From positions 214,019 to 278,018 of the forward strand of contig NZ_JACRYT010000003.1 in the NCBI RefSeq assembly GCF_014333425.1: a stretch of 64,000 nucleotides of DNA. Reading direction: 5' to 3'. Below the pieces are notes generated by a model. That model did no database searches. It had not been told where the DNA came from and saw nothing but the letters and a program-made list of their open reading frames with translations. The DNA comes from Zhenpiania hominis. GTDB taxonomy: Bacteria > Bacillota > Clostridia > Peptostreptococcales > Anaerovoracaceae. Numbering within the stretch: the first letter of the stretch is position 1; each line of letters begins with the position of its first letter. The position numbers were made by a program, and so were the translations under genes. This document shows, in pieces, positions 16,904 to 24,687 of the stretch.

Positions 16904-17047
16904 ATGGAAGAAATGACAAAAGAAGAAATGCAGCGATTTCTGATAAAAGAAGCGCAAAGAGGCAGCACAGAGATGGAAGCCTATCGAAATCTGATGGAAA
17001 TTCTGGGGATTGAATTTCCAAATGAGAAAAAAGAACCCATTGAGTAA
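16904..17047 (+). CDS. 47-residue protein of duplicated cassette (copy 1)
   Basis: Soluble, charged, helical 47-residue protein (MEEMTKEEMQRFLIKEAQRG at its start, ending EKKEPIE). The family is not recognised. The evidence that it is real: AAAGGAG 6 bases upstream, two promoters, a strong terminator 22 bases after its stop, and a second cassette (18932-19075) where the same leader drives a different ORF of exactly the same length. The coding sequences differ far more than the flanks; only the MexMT start and a final KKE.P.E are alike. Confidence 0.55.
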   Translation: MEEMTKEEMQRFLIKEAQRGSTEMEAYRNLMEILGIEFPNEKKEPIE

Positions 17048-17059
17048 TCGCTATTTACA

Positions 17060-17240
17060 TCAAAGTAGAAGGAGCGGGCTTGCCACCGCTCCTTTGCATA
17101 GGGAAACTCCTCGTGGCTTCCCCGCCCCCGCTTTGTGTCCAATTCCATTTTTTTCTCAGACGGGAACAAAAAGTTCGTTTCATCTAACTTTCTGTCTTAT
17201 CGAAATTTGTCGGAATAAATCGAATCCGATTGGAGTTGTT
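17060..17240 (+). repeat. Cassette B block, copy 1 (3' flank)
   Basis: Follows the 47-aa ORF and recurs at 19090-19290, with a partial third copy at 23068. Shared landmarks are the GCGGGCTTGCCAC hairpin, the TTTGTGTCCAATTCCA box, the CAGACGGGAACAAAAAGTTC block and the AAATTTGTCGGAATAAATCG block. The minus-strand 95-residue ORF reads into it. Confidence 0.75.
17069..17094 (+). terminator. Terminator of 47-aa ORF, copy 1
   Basis: AAGGAGCGG (17069-17077) pairs perfectly with CCGCTCCTT (17086-17094) around GCTTGCCA. Confidence 0.7.
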
Positions 17241-17471
17241 CTTTGACAACTCATTTTCAAACCATAATATAAAAGCCAACCAGAAATGCTTTATTTGAAT
17301 GTTTTTTTCATCCTCTTTTGCCCATACCGGTATAATGAAGAACATCTCCAATTCGCTTATCATGATAAATGAATCGGAGACAATAATCAATGTGTTTGTG
17401 GTTCTTGAACGGCGCATTCTGCCCATATTTTTAACCTTGGGTTGAAAACCATTATCCCATAGCTCCCACAT
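17184..17471 (-). CDS. Hypothetical protein downstream of PD-(D/E)XK nuclease
   Basis: 95 residues from ATG 17471, which overlaps the nuclease stop (TAATG) with GGAG just before it, so coupling is likely. There are two hydrophobic stretches (IIVSDSFIMISELEMFFIIP and HFWLAFILWF). The last 20 or so residues lie inside the repeated B block, so the original C-terminus was probably replaced when the block joined. Not recognised. Confidence 0.4.
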   Translation of the reverse strand: MWELWDNGFQPKVKNMGRMRRSRTTNTLIIVSDSFIMISELEMFFIIPVWAKEDEKNIQIKHFWLAFILWFENELSKNNSNRIRFIPTNFDKTES

Positions 17472-18484
17472 TAACTCCAACTTTGATTTCTTAGTAATTC
17501 TGCAATTTGTTCAACATCCGGAATTTCCTCAGTTCCCAAAAGAGTCGTCAAATCAAATATTCTAGTTCCCATAGAACCTCCCGATGAAATTTTCTTAAAG
17601 TCTGTTTCATAGAATTGTTCAACGAAAAAGTATCTATGTTCTATAGTTCTTAAATCATATCCATGAGAATCACCATCAGCCATTGCTTTTGCGATCATCT
17701 GCTTGCGTCCCTCTGTTAATTCGCCAAATTCAGGTGTATATTTAATTCCTTCTTCTGTTTCTATAGCAGTAATGCGTGCGCATATTTTCCCAATGGCACG
17801 TACACTCTTCTGCTTATACAAACCAAGATAATCATGAGCTCTAAAGCCACGTTCAGCATTGTCATAATAAACATTATTATTTACGTTAAAATCAAGAGTT
17901 GTGCCAGCAAGCTGCATACGTAAATATTTCCAAGAATCAGATACTGGAATCAAACCATCTTTATAGCAGTAATTCAAATAATCGTCCAACACATCCTGCA
18001 TTTCATAATCTCGATCAGCAATAACATCTCTAATCGCATTAGCCATCATTTCAAACGTTGTATTAATGTGGATTACAGGGTATGTCTGGCTCTCATTATA
18101 TTCCTTTAACTGTTTTTCAAAGTCTACCAGTTTTTCTGCTGACATCGGTTCTGAAGCAAGGGTAATCATCACCTTGTTTTTTTCGTCTCCGAAGGACTTC
18201 AAATGTCTCATCAACTGGTCAGAATAAAACCAGTCTGTTAACTTTGTTTCTACTACAATTTTGAATCCTTCCTGTGTAATAGTCGCATCAGGTATACTTT
18301 CCAGGCTCTTTTCCTGCAAAGTAAACACTAGCTCTGGTTCAAAAGAACCAGCAAAATATTCTGATTTTAAAAATCTAAAAAACTTATTGGATGAATATGA
18401 GTATAAGCGTGACAAAAGCAACATTGTATTTGCTGTAGCCACGTTTTCTTTTTCATGATATCTCTGAAAATAATGTATTTTCAT
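17471..18484 (-). CDS. PD-(D/E)XK nuclease-like protein
   Basis: 337 residues. D66 in IPDATI and E79-T-K81 in VVETKL, followed by Gln90 in SDQLMRHL, form the PD-(D/E)XK nuclease motif. The rest (FEMMANAIRDVIADRDYEM, then KYLRMQLAGTTLDFN) is not a family I can name. Such proteins are common among defence or mobile-element genes. AT-richer than its neighbours and enclosed by two copies of the 47-aa cassette, suggesting acquisition. GGAGTTG precedes ATG. Nuclease activity is inferred from the motif only. Confidence 0.65.
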   Translation of the reverse strand: MKIHYFQRYHEKENVATANTMLLLSRLYSYSSNKFFRFLKSEYFAGSFEPELVFTLQEKSLESIPDATITQEGFKIVVETKLTDWFYSDQLMRHLKSFGDEKNKVMITLASEPMSAEKLVDFEKQLKEYNESQTYPVIHINTTFEMMANAIRDVIADRDYEMQDVLDDYLNYCYKDGLIPVSDSWKYLRMQLAGTTLDFNVNNNVYYDNAERGFRAHDYLGLYKQKSVRAIGKICARITAIETEEGIKYTPEFGELTEGRKQMIAKAMADGDSHGYDLRTIEHRYFFVEQFYETDFKKISSGGSMGTRIFDLTTLLGTEEIPDVEQIAELLRNQSWS

Positions 18485-18498
18485 GTTCTATACAACTC

Positions 18499-18699
18499 CT
18501 ATTCTTCATTTCTCACGTTTAAATCATAGTCCAACTGCCAGAAACCCATATCCAAAATTTTTATCTGCGGATATGTCAAATCATATACTTTCATTTTATC
18601 CCGTATTAAATCTAGGCTTTCGGAATGCTTCTCATAAAAATCAGCCAACTCCATAACCGACTTGATACTGTATGTTCCTGTCGCTACATTGCAATTCAT
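18499..18699 (-). CDS. 66-residue hypothetical protein upstream of nuclease
   Basis: MNCNVATGTYSIKSVMELAD at its start; acidic and helical. It ends 14 bases before the nuclease start. No ribosome site lies before the ATG, and the repeated A block begins 18 bases away, so this may be the 3' part of a gene cut by the block boundary. It could be a partner of the nuclease. Not recognised. Confidence 0.4.
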   Translation of the reverse strand: MNCNVATGTYSIKSVMELADFYEKHSESLDLIRDKMKVYDLTYPQIKILDMGFWQLDYDLNVRNEE

Positions 18700-18717
18700 T
18701 TTATATATTTTCCAACT

Positions 18718-18931
18718 TTAACCTTATTATATCTGCCCCACGCCCATTCGCCAACTGCCTGTGCTAAATTTTACATTGACTTTGCGCCAGAGCGAGCTTA
18801 AACTGAAAATAAAAAACGCTTTGTGTTTTGCATGGAAATTATTTACATTTTGCTTGCCGTATTCTATACTGTAATTGTCAAAAGGGATCCCGATTGGCAA
18901 TTGCTCGGGCAAGCGGGAGAAAGGAGAATAT
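18718..18931 (+). repeat. Cassette A block, copy 2: two promoters and leader
   Basis: Copy of 16687-16903. Both promoters are kept: TTGACT (18776-18781)/TAAACT (18799-18804) and TTTACA (18842-18847)/TATACT (18865-18870), each 17-base spaced. The leader AATTGCTCGGGCAAGCGGGA is identical to copy 1. Confidence 0.8.
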
Positions 18932-19075
18932 ATGGAACCGATGACAGATAAACAAATGGAGGTCATTCTAAACTTATTAGCCGATAAATTTGCGGCCTGT
19001 AAAAATATGGAGGATGTTCAACAGGCTATCAAAGAAGTTCGAGAAATGGCAAAAAAAGAAAAACCTGCTGAATAG
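18932..19075 (+). CDS. 47-residue protein of duplicated cassette (copy 2)
   Basis: 47 residues, soluble and helical (MEPMTDKQMEVILNLLADKF at its start, ending KKEKPAE). Same length, leader, start context (AAAGGAGAATAT-ATG) and downstream hairpin as the copy at 16904, but the middle is unrelated at sequence level. Function unknown. Conserved flanks around a divergent ORF argue for selection to vary the protein, or for swapping of ORFs into a fixed expression cassette. Confidence 0.55.
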   Translation: MEPMTDKQMEVILNLLADKFAACKNMEDVQQAIKEVREMAKKEKPAE

Positions 19076-19089
19076 TTGATCTGCGAATT

Positions 19090-19430
19090 AAAACCAGGAG
19101 GAGCGGGCTTGCCACTGCTCCTCTTCAGAATGGAAATGGAACTCCACACGTCTCCCCCATCCCCGCTTTGTGCCCAATTCCACTTTTTTCTCAGACGGGA
19201 ACAAAAAGTTCGTTTCATCTAACTTTCTATCTTGTCGAAATTTGTCGGAATAAATCGAATCCTGTCGGAATTGTTCCAAATAAATCTCCAATTAAAGCTT
19301 CCGTTTCCAAAACAGAAAGAAAATACGGCTAAAATATGTGTCCAGGAAACTCACAGAGCCCTTTGGACACAGAAAAATCAAAAATATGTGTTCGCTACTC
19401 TTTCATCTGGCAAATGGCCACACCGGACAT
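19090..19430 (+). repeat. Cassette B block, copy 2 with extended 3' part
   Basis: The first 200 bases match 17060-17240. The next part holds GTGTCCA (19338-19344) paired with TGGACAC (19364-19370) and a CTTTCATCTGG box, both repeated at 23121-23190. No ORF is convincing here; the stretch up to the Fic gene end (19479) is otherwise empty. Confidence 0.7.
19098..19123 (+). terminator. Terminator-like hairpin after 47-aa ORF, copy 2
   Basis: GAGGAGC (19098-19104) pairs with GCTCCTC (19117-19123); same place as the copy 1 terminator but shorter. Confidence 0.5.
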
Positions 19431-19478
19431 CTGCAAAATAGCTAAGAAGAAATCCAAATAACAAATTCATAACCCCCA

Positions 19479-20366
19479 CTAATACGCAATCCTAAAATAA
19501 TCCAAATACGCCTTATATCGATCCTGCGCGTTCAGGCAGGTATCCGTCAGATAGCCTTTTTCATTATCCCATTCTTTCAAGCCACGATAGTAAAACAATT
19601 TCAGATTATCCTCAATAATGAACGGAACGATATTATATTTCAGACACTCCTTGAACATAATCAATCGGCCCACACGTCCGTTGCCGTCCTGAAACGGATG
19701 GATTCGCTCAAACTTTACATGAAAATCCAGAATATCTTCAAATGTCTTTTCTTCCTTTGCGTTATACGCTGTCAGCAACGCTTTCATCTTATCGGCAACT
19801 TCTTCCGGCAGGACAGTCGCCATACCGCCCACCTCATTAGGCATTTTCTTATAATCCCCCAGTGCAAACCAGTCTTTTCTGGAATCGCTGGTTCCGCTTT
19901 TCAGAGTCAGATGAAGCTCCTTAATAAACTTCTCAGTTAAAGCAGCTTTTGCATGGTCGATGATTTTATCAATACATCGAAAATGATTTGCCGTTTCAAT
20001 CACATCGTCCACATTAAGCACTTCATTTTCCACTCCGATGGTATTGGTTTCAAAAATATATCTGGTCTGATCATGGGTCAGGCGGCTGCCTTCCATATGG
20101 TTCGAGTTATACGTTAAATCAATTTGCGTCTTATGGTAAATGCCGCCGGAATATTTGTTTGATTTCTGTCCCCGCAAAATATCCAGCAACGTCAGCTGTT
20201 TTTTCCTTTTATTGGAACGCTCCGGTTTTTCAGCGTCTTCCGGAATGTGCCATGTTTTATCAGTAAGAAATGCTCCCTCTACACGCCCTTGAGCGCAATA
20301 ATTCCTTACACTTCTCGCTGATAGCTTCCACTTTTTCGCTATCTCGTTAACGGAAAGGTATCGCAT
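19479..20366 (-). CDS. Fic-domain protein with N-terminal HTH (Fic 1)
   Basis: 295 residues. An N-terminal helix-turn-helix-like part (MRYLSVNEIAKKWKLSARSV, 1-45) precedes the Fic domain. Catalytic motif HPFQDGNGRVGR (223-234) is complete. The inhibitory helix motif S88-NHM-E92-G93 precedes it, so the enzyme is held off by its own N-terminal part (class II). Fic enzymes usually transfer AMP from ATP to a protein. GGAGG precedes the ATG. It follows the beta-lactamase gene in the same direction after 251 bases. Targets are unknown. Confidence 0.93.
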   Translation of the reverse strand: MRYLSVNEIAKKWKLSARSVRNYCAQGRVEGAFLTDKTWHIPEDAEKPERSNKRKKQLTLLDILRGQKSNKYSGGIYHKTQIDLTYNSNHMEGSRLTHDQTRYIFETNTIGVENEVLNVDDVIETANHFRCIDKIIDHAKAALTEKFIKELHLTLKSGTSDSRKDWFALGDYKKMPNEVGGMATVLPEEVADKMKALLTAYNAKEEKTFEDILDFHVKFERIHPFQDGNGRVGRLIMFKECLKYNIVPFIIEDNLKLFYYRGLKEWDNEKGYLTDTCLNAQDRYKAYLDYFRIAY

Positions 20367-20617
20367 CTAATTTCCTCCGTTTTACCCACATTCATCCGTA
20401 CTCTGATTTTCATTACTTTATTAGTATATCACATCATCGGCAATAAAATAATTTTTTCTAACAATTTAATTCAAATTTTTGCCGCTTCTGAAATCTTCAA
20501 ACCACAAGCCATAAAAAATTGTTTTATTACACGCTTTGACCAGCCACACCATCCAAAAAAATCCCGAAAGCAGAAAAGGCGACGCGTTAACCTCGCACCC
20601 CTCTTCAGTCCCATAAA
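20367..20617. other. Intergenic region between Fic 1 and beta-lactamase
   Basis: AT-rich, no ORF with a start site. It contains TATACT on the minus strand about 50 bases before Fic 1 and a lone ATTGCCGATG resembling the repeats before Fic 2. Nothing else is seen. Confidence 0.4.
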
Positions 20618-21544
20618 TCACGGAATACAATAATCCGACACAATTTCAATCGCTATTTCTTTTGCCACCGTGCTGGATACCTCCAGCTCCTCTGTCTCTC
20701 CAAGACGCACGCAAAAATAGATAGTACCTTCTGTACTTTCCGCAAAGCCTGTGAACCATGCGTCAACGACAACACCATTGTTTTTTCCCATCCCGGTTTT
20801 TCCATATATGGAAAGAGCCGCTCTGTCCTGCTCCGGCACCAGTATAACCTGCTTTAATTGATTCCGCGTTTCCTCTGAATAATCTGAGTTTCCGCCAAAA
20901 ATGCGTTCCATTACCTCAGTCTGTTCTTTTGGGGAAATCCGTAAAGATGATTCAATCCAGAAGCCGGTTAAGGCACGATTGTTATTGTTTGTATTTAAGC
21001 TTCCCTCCCAGTCGGAAATATCACAATTGCCATACTGGAGTTTCTCCAATTCCTTTTGCATCCTATCTTTTCCGATATCATCTATAACCTGCCTGAAGTA
21101 CCACACGCAGGAAGTACGAAACGCCTCGCGAAAATCAATATCCTTGTTCCAGTCTTCATTCCAGAATCTTTCGCCACTCCATGTCCGGGTGGAATCTTCC
21201 GGCAGGATAATTCCATTTTCCAGCGCAATCAGGGAAGAAATAATTTTAAATGTGGAACATGGCGAACTTCTGGTTTCTGCAAGCTTTTGATTATAGACCG
21301 TATACCGTCTGTTAGAAGGATCATATATAACTGCCGTTCCATTCCGTCCATTAAAATATTCTGACCAGTCTGCCTCCACGGTTTCGATGTCAGCAGAGAT
21401 TTCGTTCTCTGACTCCACGCTATTACCGCTTTCTGCAGGAGGCTTTTCTTCCGTGCTGTGATTTGCGCAGCCTGTTATCATGCAGGCCAATATACATACA
21501 AACAGCAGGCATATTACTTTAAAATATTTGGTTTTCTTTTTCAT
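20618..21544 (-). CDS. Class D beta-lactamase, lipoprotein
   Basis: 308 residues. Signal peptide with lipobox ITGC (Cys26 becomes the lipidated N-terminus), so it is anchored outside the membrane. All class D motifs are present: S97-TF-K100, S145-C-V147, Y171-G-N173 and K249-T-G251, with Trp263 after it. It should acylate and hydrolyse penicillins; the spectrum cannot be read. Start at 21544 (MKKKTKYF) has AAAGGAAA upstream. The Fic 2 stop lies 28 bases upstream in the same direction, so the two are probably one transcript. Confidence 0.93.
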   Translation of the reverse strand: MKKKTKYFKVICLLFVCILACMITGCANHSTEEKPPAESGNSVESENEISADIETVEADWSEYFNGRNGTAVIYDPSNRRYTVYNQKLAETRSSPCSTFKIISSLIALENGIILPEDSTRTWSGERFWNEDWNKDIDFREAFRTSCVWYFRQVIDDIGKDRMQKELEKLQYGNCDISDWEGSLNTNNNNRALTGFWIESSLRISPKEQTEVMERIFGGNSDYSEETRNQLKQVILVPEQDRAALSIYGKTGMGKNNGVVVDAWFTGFAESTEGTIYFCVRLGETEELEVSSTVAKEIAIEIVSDYCIP

Positions 21545-21572
21545 AATGACCAGTTTCCTTTGCTGATTTCTT

Positions 21573-22460
21573 TTACAACATCGCCAGATAACGGTCCAGC
21601 TTCTCACTTACATATCCCGCAAAAAGTTTTTCCATTACGCCCAAATTATGCTTCCCGTAATATTCATCAAAGGCATTATAATACGCAATTCGATCTGTAA
21701 ATTTAATATCAATTGGTGGATATCCTGCTTTCATCAATTCCAGATTCACAAGCAGCCTGCCCGTACGGCCGTTTCCATCTATAAACGGATGAATTCCTTC
21801 AAATTCGATATGAAACTGCGCAAGCCTGGGAATTATATGCTCGGTACTGTTTTTATAAGCTTCCAGCAACTGTTCCATCTTCGGTTGGATGAGATAAGGC
21901 TGAACCGGTTCATGCTTGGCTCCCATGATTCTTACCGGAACCCTTCTGTAAACCCCGCGGTCCTCTTCTTTATCCGCCAGTACCAAATAATGAATCTGTT
22001 TTATCACACGCTCTGATAATGGCGCCTGTTCCTTTACCTGATCCCGTACAAAATAAAAGGCATCCTTATGTCCGACCGCCTCCATATGATCTTTCAGAGG
22101 CTTTTGATCAATCGTAAGACCACGTAGCACCATATCTGTCTCCCGCAAGGTCAGCGTATTTCCTTCAATCGCATTGGAATTATAGGTGAATTCCACCACA
22201 AATTCCTCTGTCAGACGCGCTATCTCTCCTTCGGTCAACGGGCGCCTGGTGTCTAATTCTGTTTTCTTTCTGTCAATCATCTCTAACAGACTTTCCGCAG
22301 AGCGGTATCGTCCATCCTTCGGTTTCTTTGCATTTTCCGGGATCTTCCAACTACGTCCCTCACGGATAACATCTGGAATTTTCCCTTCCGCACATAAGAT
22401 TCGCACTCTTCTATCTGAAATTCCCCACTTCTCCGCAGCCTGCTTCACTGATATATACAT
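21573..22460 (-). CDS. Fic-domain protein with N-terminal HTH (Fic 2)
   Basis: 295 residues, same architecture and length as Fic 1. N-terminal HTH-like segment (MYISVKQAAEKWGISDRRVR), inhibitory motif S95-NAI-E99-G100, and catalytic HPFIDGNGRTGR (224-235). Both proteins share the order HTH, linker, inhibitory helix, Fic core, but differ widely in sequence, so they are not a recent duplication. AAGGAGG precedes ATG. It is the first gene of a probable Fic-beta-lactamase operon, behind three phased repeats. Confidence 0.93.
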   Translation of the reverse strand: MYISVKQAAEKWGISDRRVRILCAEGKIPDVIREGRSWKIPENAKKPKDGRYRSAESLLEMIDRKKTELDTRRPLTEGEIARLTEEFVVEFTYNSNAIEGNTLTLRETDMVLRGLTIDQKPLKDHMEAVGHKDAFYFVRDQVKEQAPLSERVIKQIHYLVLADKEEDRGVYRRVPVRIMGAKHEPVQPYLIQPKMEQLLEAYKNSTEHIIPRLAQFHIEFEGIHPFIDGNGRTGRLLVNLELMKAGYPPIDIKFTDRIAYYNAFDEYYGKHNLGVMEKLFAGYVSEKLDRYLAML

Positions 22461-22492
22461 AAGCTTTCCTCCTTGCTCAAATAGTACTATAT

Positions 22493-22547
22493 TATCGGAA
22501 CAATAGCAACGCTATCGGAATAATATTTTACGCTTATCGGAACAATA
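22493..22547 (-). promoter_or_regulatory. Three phased TATCGGAA(C/T)AATA repeats upstream of Fic 2
   Basis: Direct repeats at 22493-22505, 22513-22525 and 22535-22547 are 20 and 22 bases apart, i.e. about two helical turns. A weaker fourth match (GATCCGGAAAATA) follows at 22555. A TATAGT -10 lies between the first repeat and the gene, without a good -35. The pattern fits a regulator binding one face of the DNA; the HTH of Fic 2 is a candidate. Confidence 0.55.
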
Positions 22548-22594
22548 CAAAACGATCCGGAAAATAGCATCGCTTCTCCCGGATCGCCGCAATT

Positions 22595-22966
22595 TCATTT
22601 GCGCCAGAACGTAGAACACTCCGCCTTATCAATTCGATTAAAATTAATAATTTTTTCGAGCAATCGAAAATCCACCGTATCCTCCCAACCAATTCGGAAA
22701 AGATTTTTACTTTGTGTATATCCCGCTTCCTTGATTTCATTTGAAAACCGCTTTATTCCTTTTGCCTCTGGAGAAACAGAAAAATGCTTCTTCGCGGCGC
22801 TAAATCCGATGATAAACGTATTGTGTTCCAAAAATACAGGCTGATTCCACATTGTCTTATATTCCAACTCAGGAAAATTCTGCATGATCCAGTCAAAGAT
22901 CTGACGCAGATGCTTTCGATGCGTTTCATTCTTAATCGTTGACAGATATTTCTCCATTTCTTCCAC
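22595..22966 (-). CDS. DUF1801 / YdhG-like iron chaperone family protein
   Basis: About 123 residues: WNQPVFLEHNTFIIGFSAAK, then KHFSVSPEA and GYTQSKNLFRIGW match the YdhG/DUF1801 family, annotated in Bacillus as an iron chaperone-like fold. The exact function is uncertain. GTG 22966 is preferred because AAAGGAG lies 8 bases upstream; an ATG three codons later is possible. It stands alone between the Fic operon and the M29 peptidase. Confidence 0.8.
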   Translation of the reverse strand: MEEMEKYLSTIKNETHRKHLRQIFDWIMQNFPELEYKTMWNQPVFLEHNTFIIGFSAAKKHFSVSPEAKGIKRFSNEIKEAGYTQSKNLFRIGWEDTVDFRLLEKIINFNRIDKAECSTFWRK

Positions 22967-23067
22967 AGCCGTCACTCCTTTACCAGATTGTTACTTTATT
23001 CTCTCCAGATTAGGATACAACATTCTTCACCTATATACCATAAAAAACTGCAGAAGCATCGAGAAAA

Positions 23068-23225
23068 CAGGCTTGCCACTGCTCCTCTTCAGAATGAGAA
23101 TTCCACACGATGTCCCCCGCATTGTGTCCAAGGAAAATCGCAAGGTCCTTTGGCCACAGAAAAATGGAAAAAATGTATCCGCAGTCCTTTCATCTGGAAA
23201 AAGGTCACACTAAACACCAGACCCA
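23068..23225 (+). repeat. Cassette B block, third partial copy
   Basis: Matches the 19100-19430 region: AGGCTTGCCACTGCTCCTCTTC (first 20 bases identical), CATTGTGTCCAAGG, TCCTTTGGCCACAG and CCTTTCATCTGG. The paired GTG.CCA/TGG.CAC arms are retained. The A block and the 47-aa ORF are missing, so this is a solo 3' remnant. Confidence 0.65.
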
Positions 23226-23340
23226 GCTTCCGGCGCGCTGGTTATAACTGCCTATCCCCTGCCGACAAAAAAGCCCCCCTTTTAAAGCGGCCTCCTTTCG
23301 GTTATAATAATTACCATCAAACAAACTTGGGAGGTAAATT

Positions 23341-24450
23341 ATGGATACCAGAATCAAAAAACTGTCCGACCTGCTGGTCCGCTACTCCTGCGACCTGCAG
23401 AAAGGCGAAAAAATACTCATCAGCTACGAAGGAGCATGCTGCAAACCTCTGATCCGCCAGATCATCAAAGACGTCTACGCCTGCGGCGGCTTCCCCTATG
23501 TAGAAATCCGTGATTCCGCCATCAGCCGGGAAATCATGCTGGGCTGCGAGGAAGAACAGATTCAGTTTATGAATGAATACCAGCTTGCCCAGATGAAAGG
23601 GATGCAGGCCTACATCGCGGTCCGGGCCGGTGACAATACATCGGAGCTTTCGGACGTGCCTTCGGAAAAGCTGAATATGTACAGCCTGCTGACCCGTCCG
23701 ACCCTGGATTACCGGGTAAACGAAACAAAATGGGTGGTTCTCCGCTATCCCAACAGCTCCATGGCCCAGCTGGCGAACACCAGCCTGGAAGCCTTTGAGG
23801 ATTTTTACTTTGACGTCTGCACCCTGGACTATCGGAAAATGGGAAATGCCATGGACGCGCTGGTGGAACGGATGGAAAAGACCGACAAAGTGCAGATCAA
23901 AGGCCCTGGCACGGATCTGACCTTCTCCATCAAGGGAATGCCGGCAGTCAAATGCTGCGGAGAGCGGAACATTCCGGACGGAGAAGTCTATACTGCGCCG
24001 GTAAAAAACTCCATGAACGGAATCATTTCCTATAACACTCCGTCTGAAGAGCAGGGCTTTACCTTTGAGAACATTGTCTTTGAAGTAAAAGACGGAAAAA
24101 TCGTAAAAGCCTCCGCCAACAATGACGAACGCATCAACAAACTGCTGGACACCGACGAAGGGTCCCGTTACTTCGGCGAATTCGCTCTGGGTGTAAATCC
24201 TTATATCCTGCATCCTATGAAAGATACCCTCTTTGACGAGAAGATTGCCGGAAGCTTCCACCTGACGCCGGGAGCATCCTACGAGGACGCCTTTAACGGC
24301 AATAAATCCGCAGTTCACTGGGATCTGGTCATGATTCAGCGTCCGGAATACGGCGGCGGTGAAATCTACTTTGACGATGTGCTTATCCGCAAAGACGGAC
24401 GGTTCGTCATCCCCCAGCTGGAATGCCTGAACCCGGAAAATCTGAAATAA
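23341..24450 (+). CDS. M29-family metallo-aminopeptidase (AmpS-like)
   Basis: 369 residues. N-terminal Rossmann-like half (IRQIIKDVYACGGFPYVEIR) and C-terminal catalytic half with metal-ligand segments GERNIPDGEVYTAP, DEGSRYFGEFALG, SFHLTPGASY and HWDLVM. These enzymes remove N-terminal residues from peptides in the cytoplasm using two metal ions. GGGAGG precedes ATG. A TATAAT (23303-23308) lies 33 bases upstream with a weak -35. Single gene. Confidence 0.92.
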   Translation: MDTRIKKLSDLLVRYSCDLQKGEKILISYEGACCKPLIRQIIKDVYACGGFPYVEIRDSAISREIMLGCEEEQIQFMNEYQLAQMKGMQAYIAVRAGDNTSELSDVPSEKLNMYSLLTRPTLDYRVNETKWVVLRYPNSSMAQLANTSLEAFEDFYFDVCTLDYRKMGNAMDALVERMEKTDKVQIKGPGTDLTFSIKGMPAVKCCGERNIPDGEVYTAPVKNSMNGIISYNTPSEEQGFTFENIVFEVKDGKIVKASANNDERINKLLDTDEGSRYFGEFALGVNPYILHPMKDTLFDEKIAGSFHLTPGASYEDAFNGNKSAVHWDLVMIQRPEYGGGEIYFDDVLIRKDGRFVIPQLECLNPENLK

Positions 24451-24494
24451 TCCTGCAGATCCCGTAATTCTGCGAAAGCGCGAAAAATCCCGGG

Positions 24495-24679
24495 GTATAC
24501 ACCTTGCTTCAAAAAGAACAGATTGCGTATAAAAATTCCTCTAAAACCCGGAAAAAAGGAGCCTTTTCCCTGAAAAAGCATCCGGTTTCCGGAGGTTTTT
24601 ATACGCAATTTTTGTATTTTCCCAGTTTCTCACCTAATTTTGTATACGCAAATCTAAAAAATAGCACGGCGGTGTATAC
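24495..24679 (-). repeat. GTATAC palindromic element, copy 3 (inverted)
   Basis: 185 bp between GTATACACC (24495-24503) and GGTGTATAC (24671-24679). ATTGCGTATAAAAA (24522-24535) pairs perfectly with TTTTTATACGCAAT (24596-24609). Its reverse complement aligns with copies 1 and 2 end to end (TTTTGTATACGCAA then GGTGTATAC on the right). It ends 8 bases from the stop of the adjacent gene. Confidence 0.8.
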
Positions 24680-24687
24680 AAGAGGCC

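Noticed and set aside
16734..17021. Minus-strand frame over cassette A and first 47-aa ORF
   Set aside because: No ribosome site, runs against both promoters of the cassette, and the same strand is not kept open in the second cassette in the same way.
23317..24318. 333-residue minus-strand frame
   Set aside because: Antisense to the M29 aminopeptidase, which shows family motifs and a GGGAGG site.
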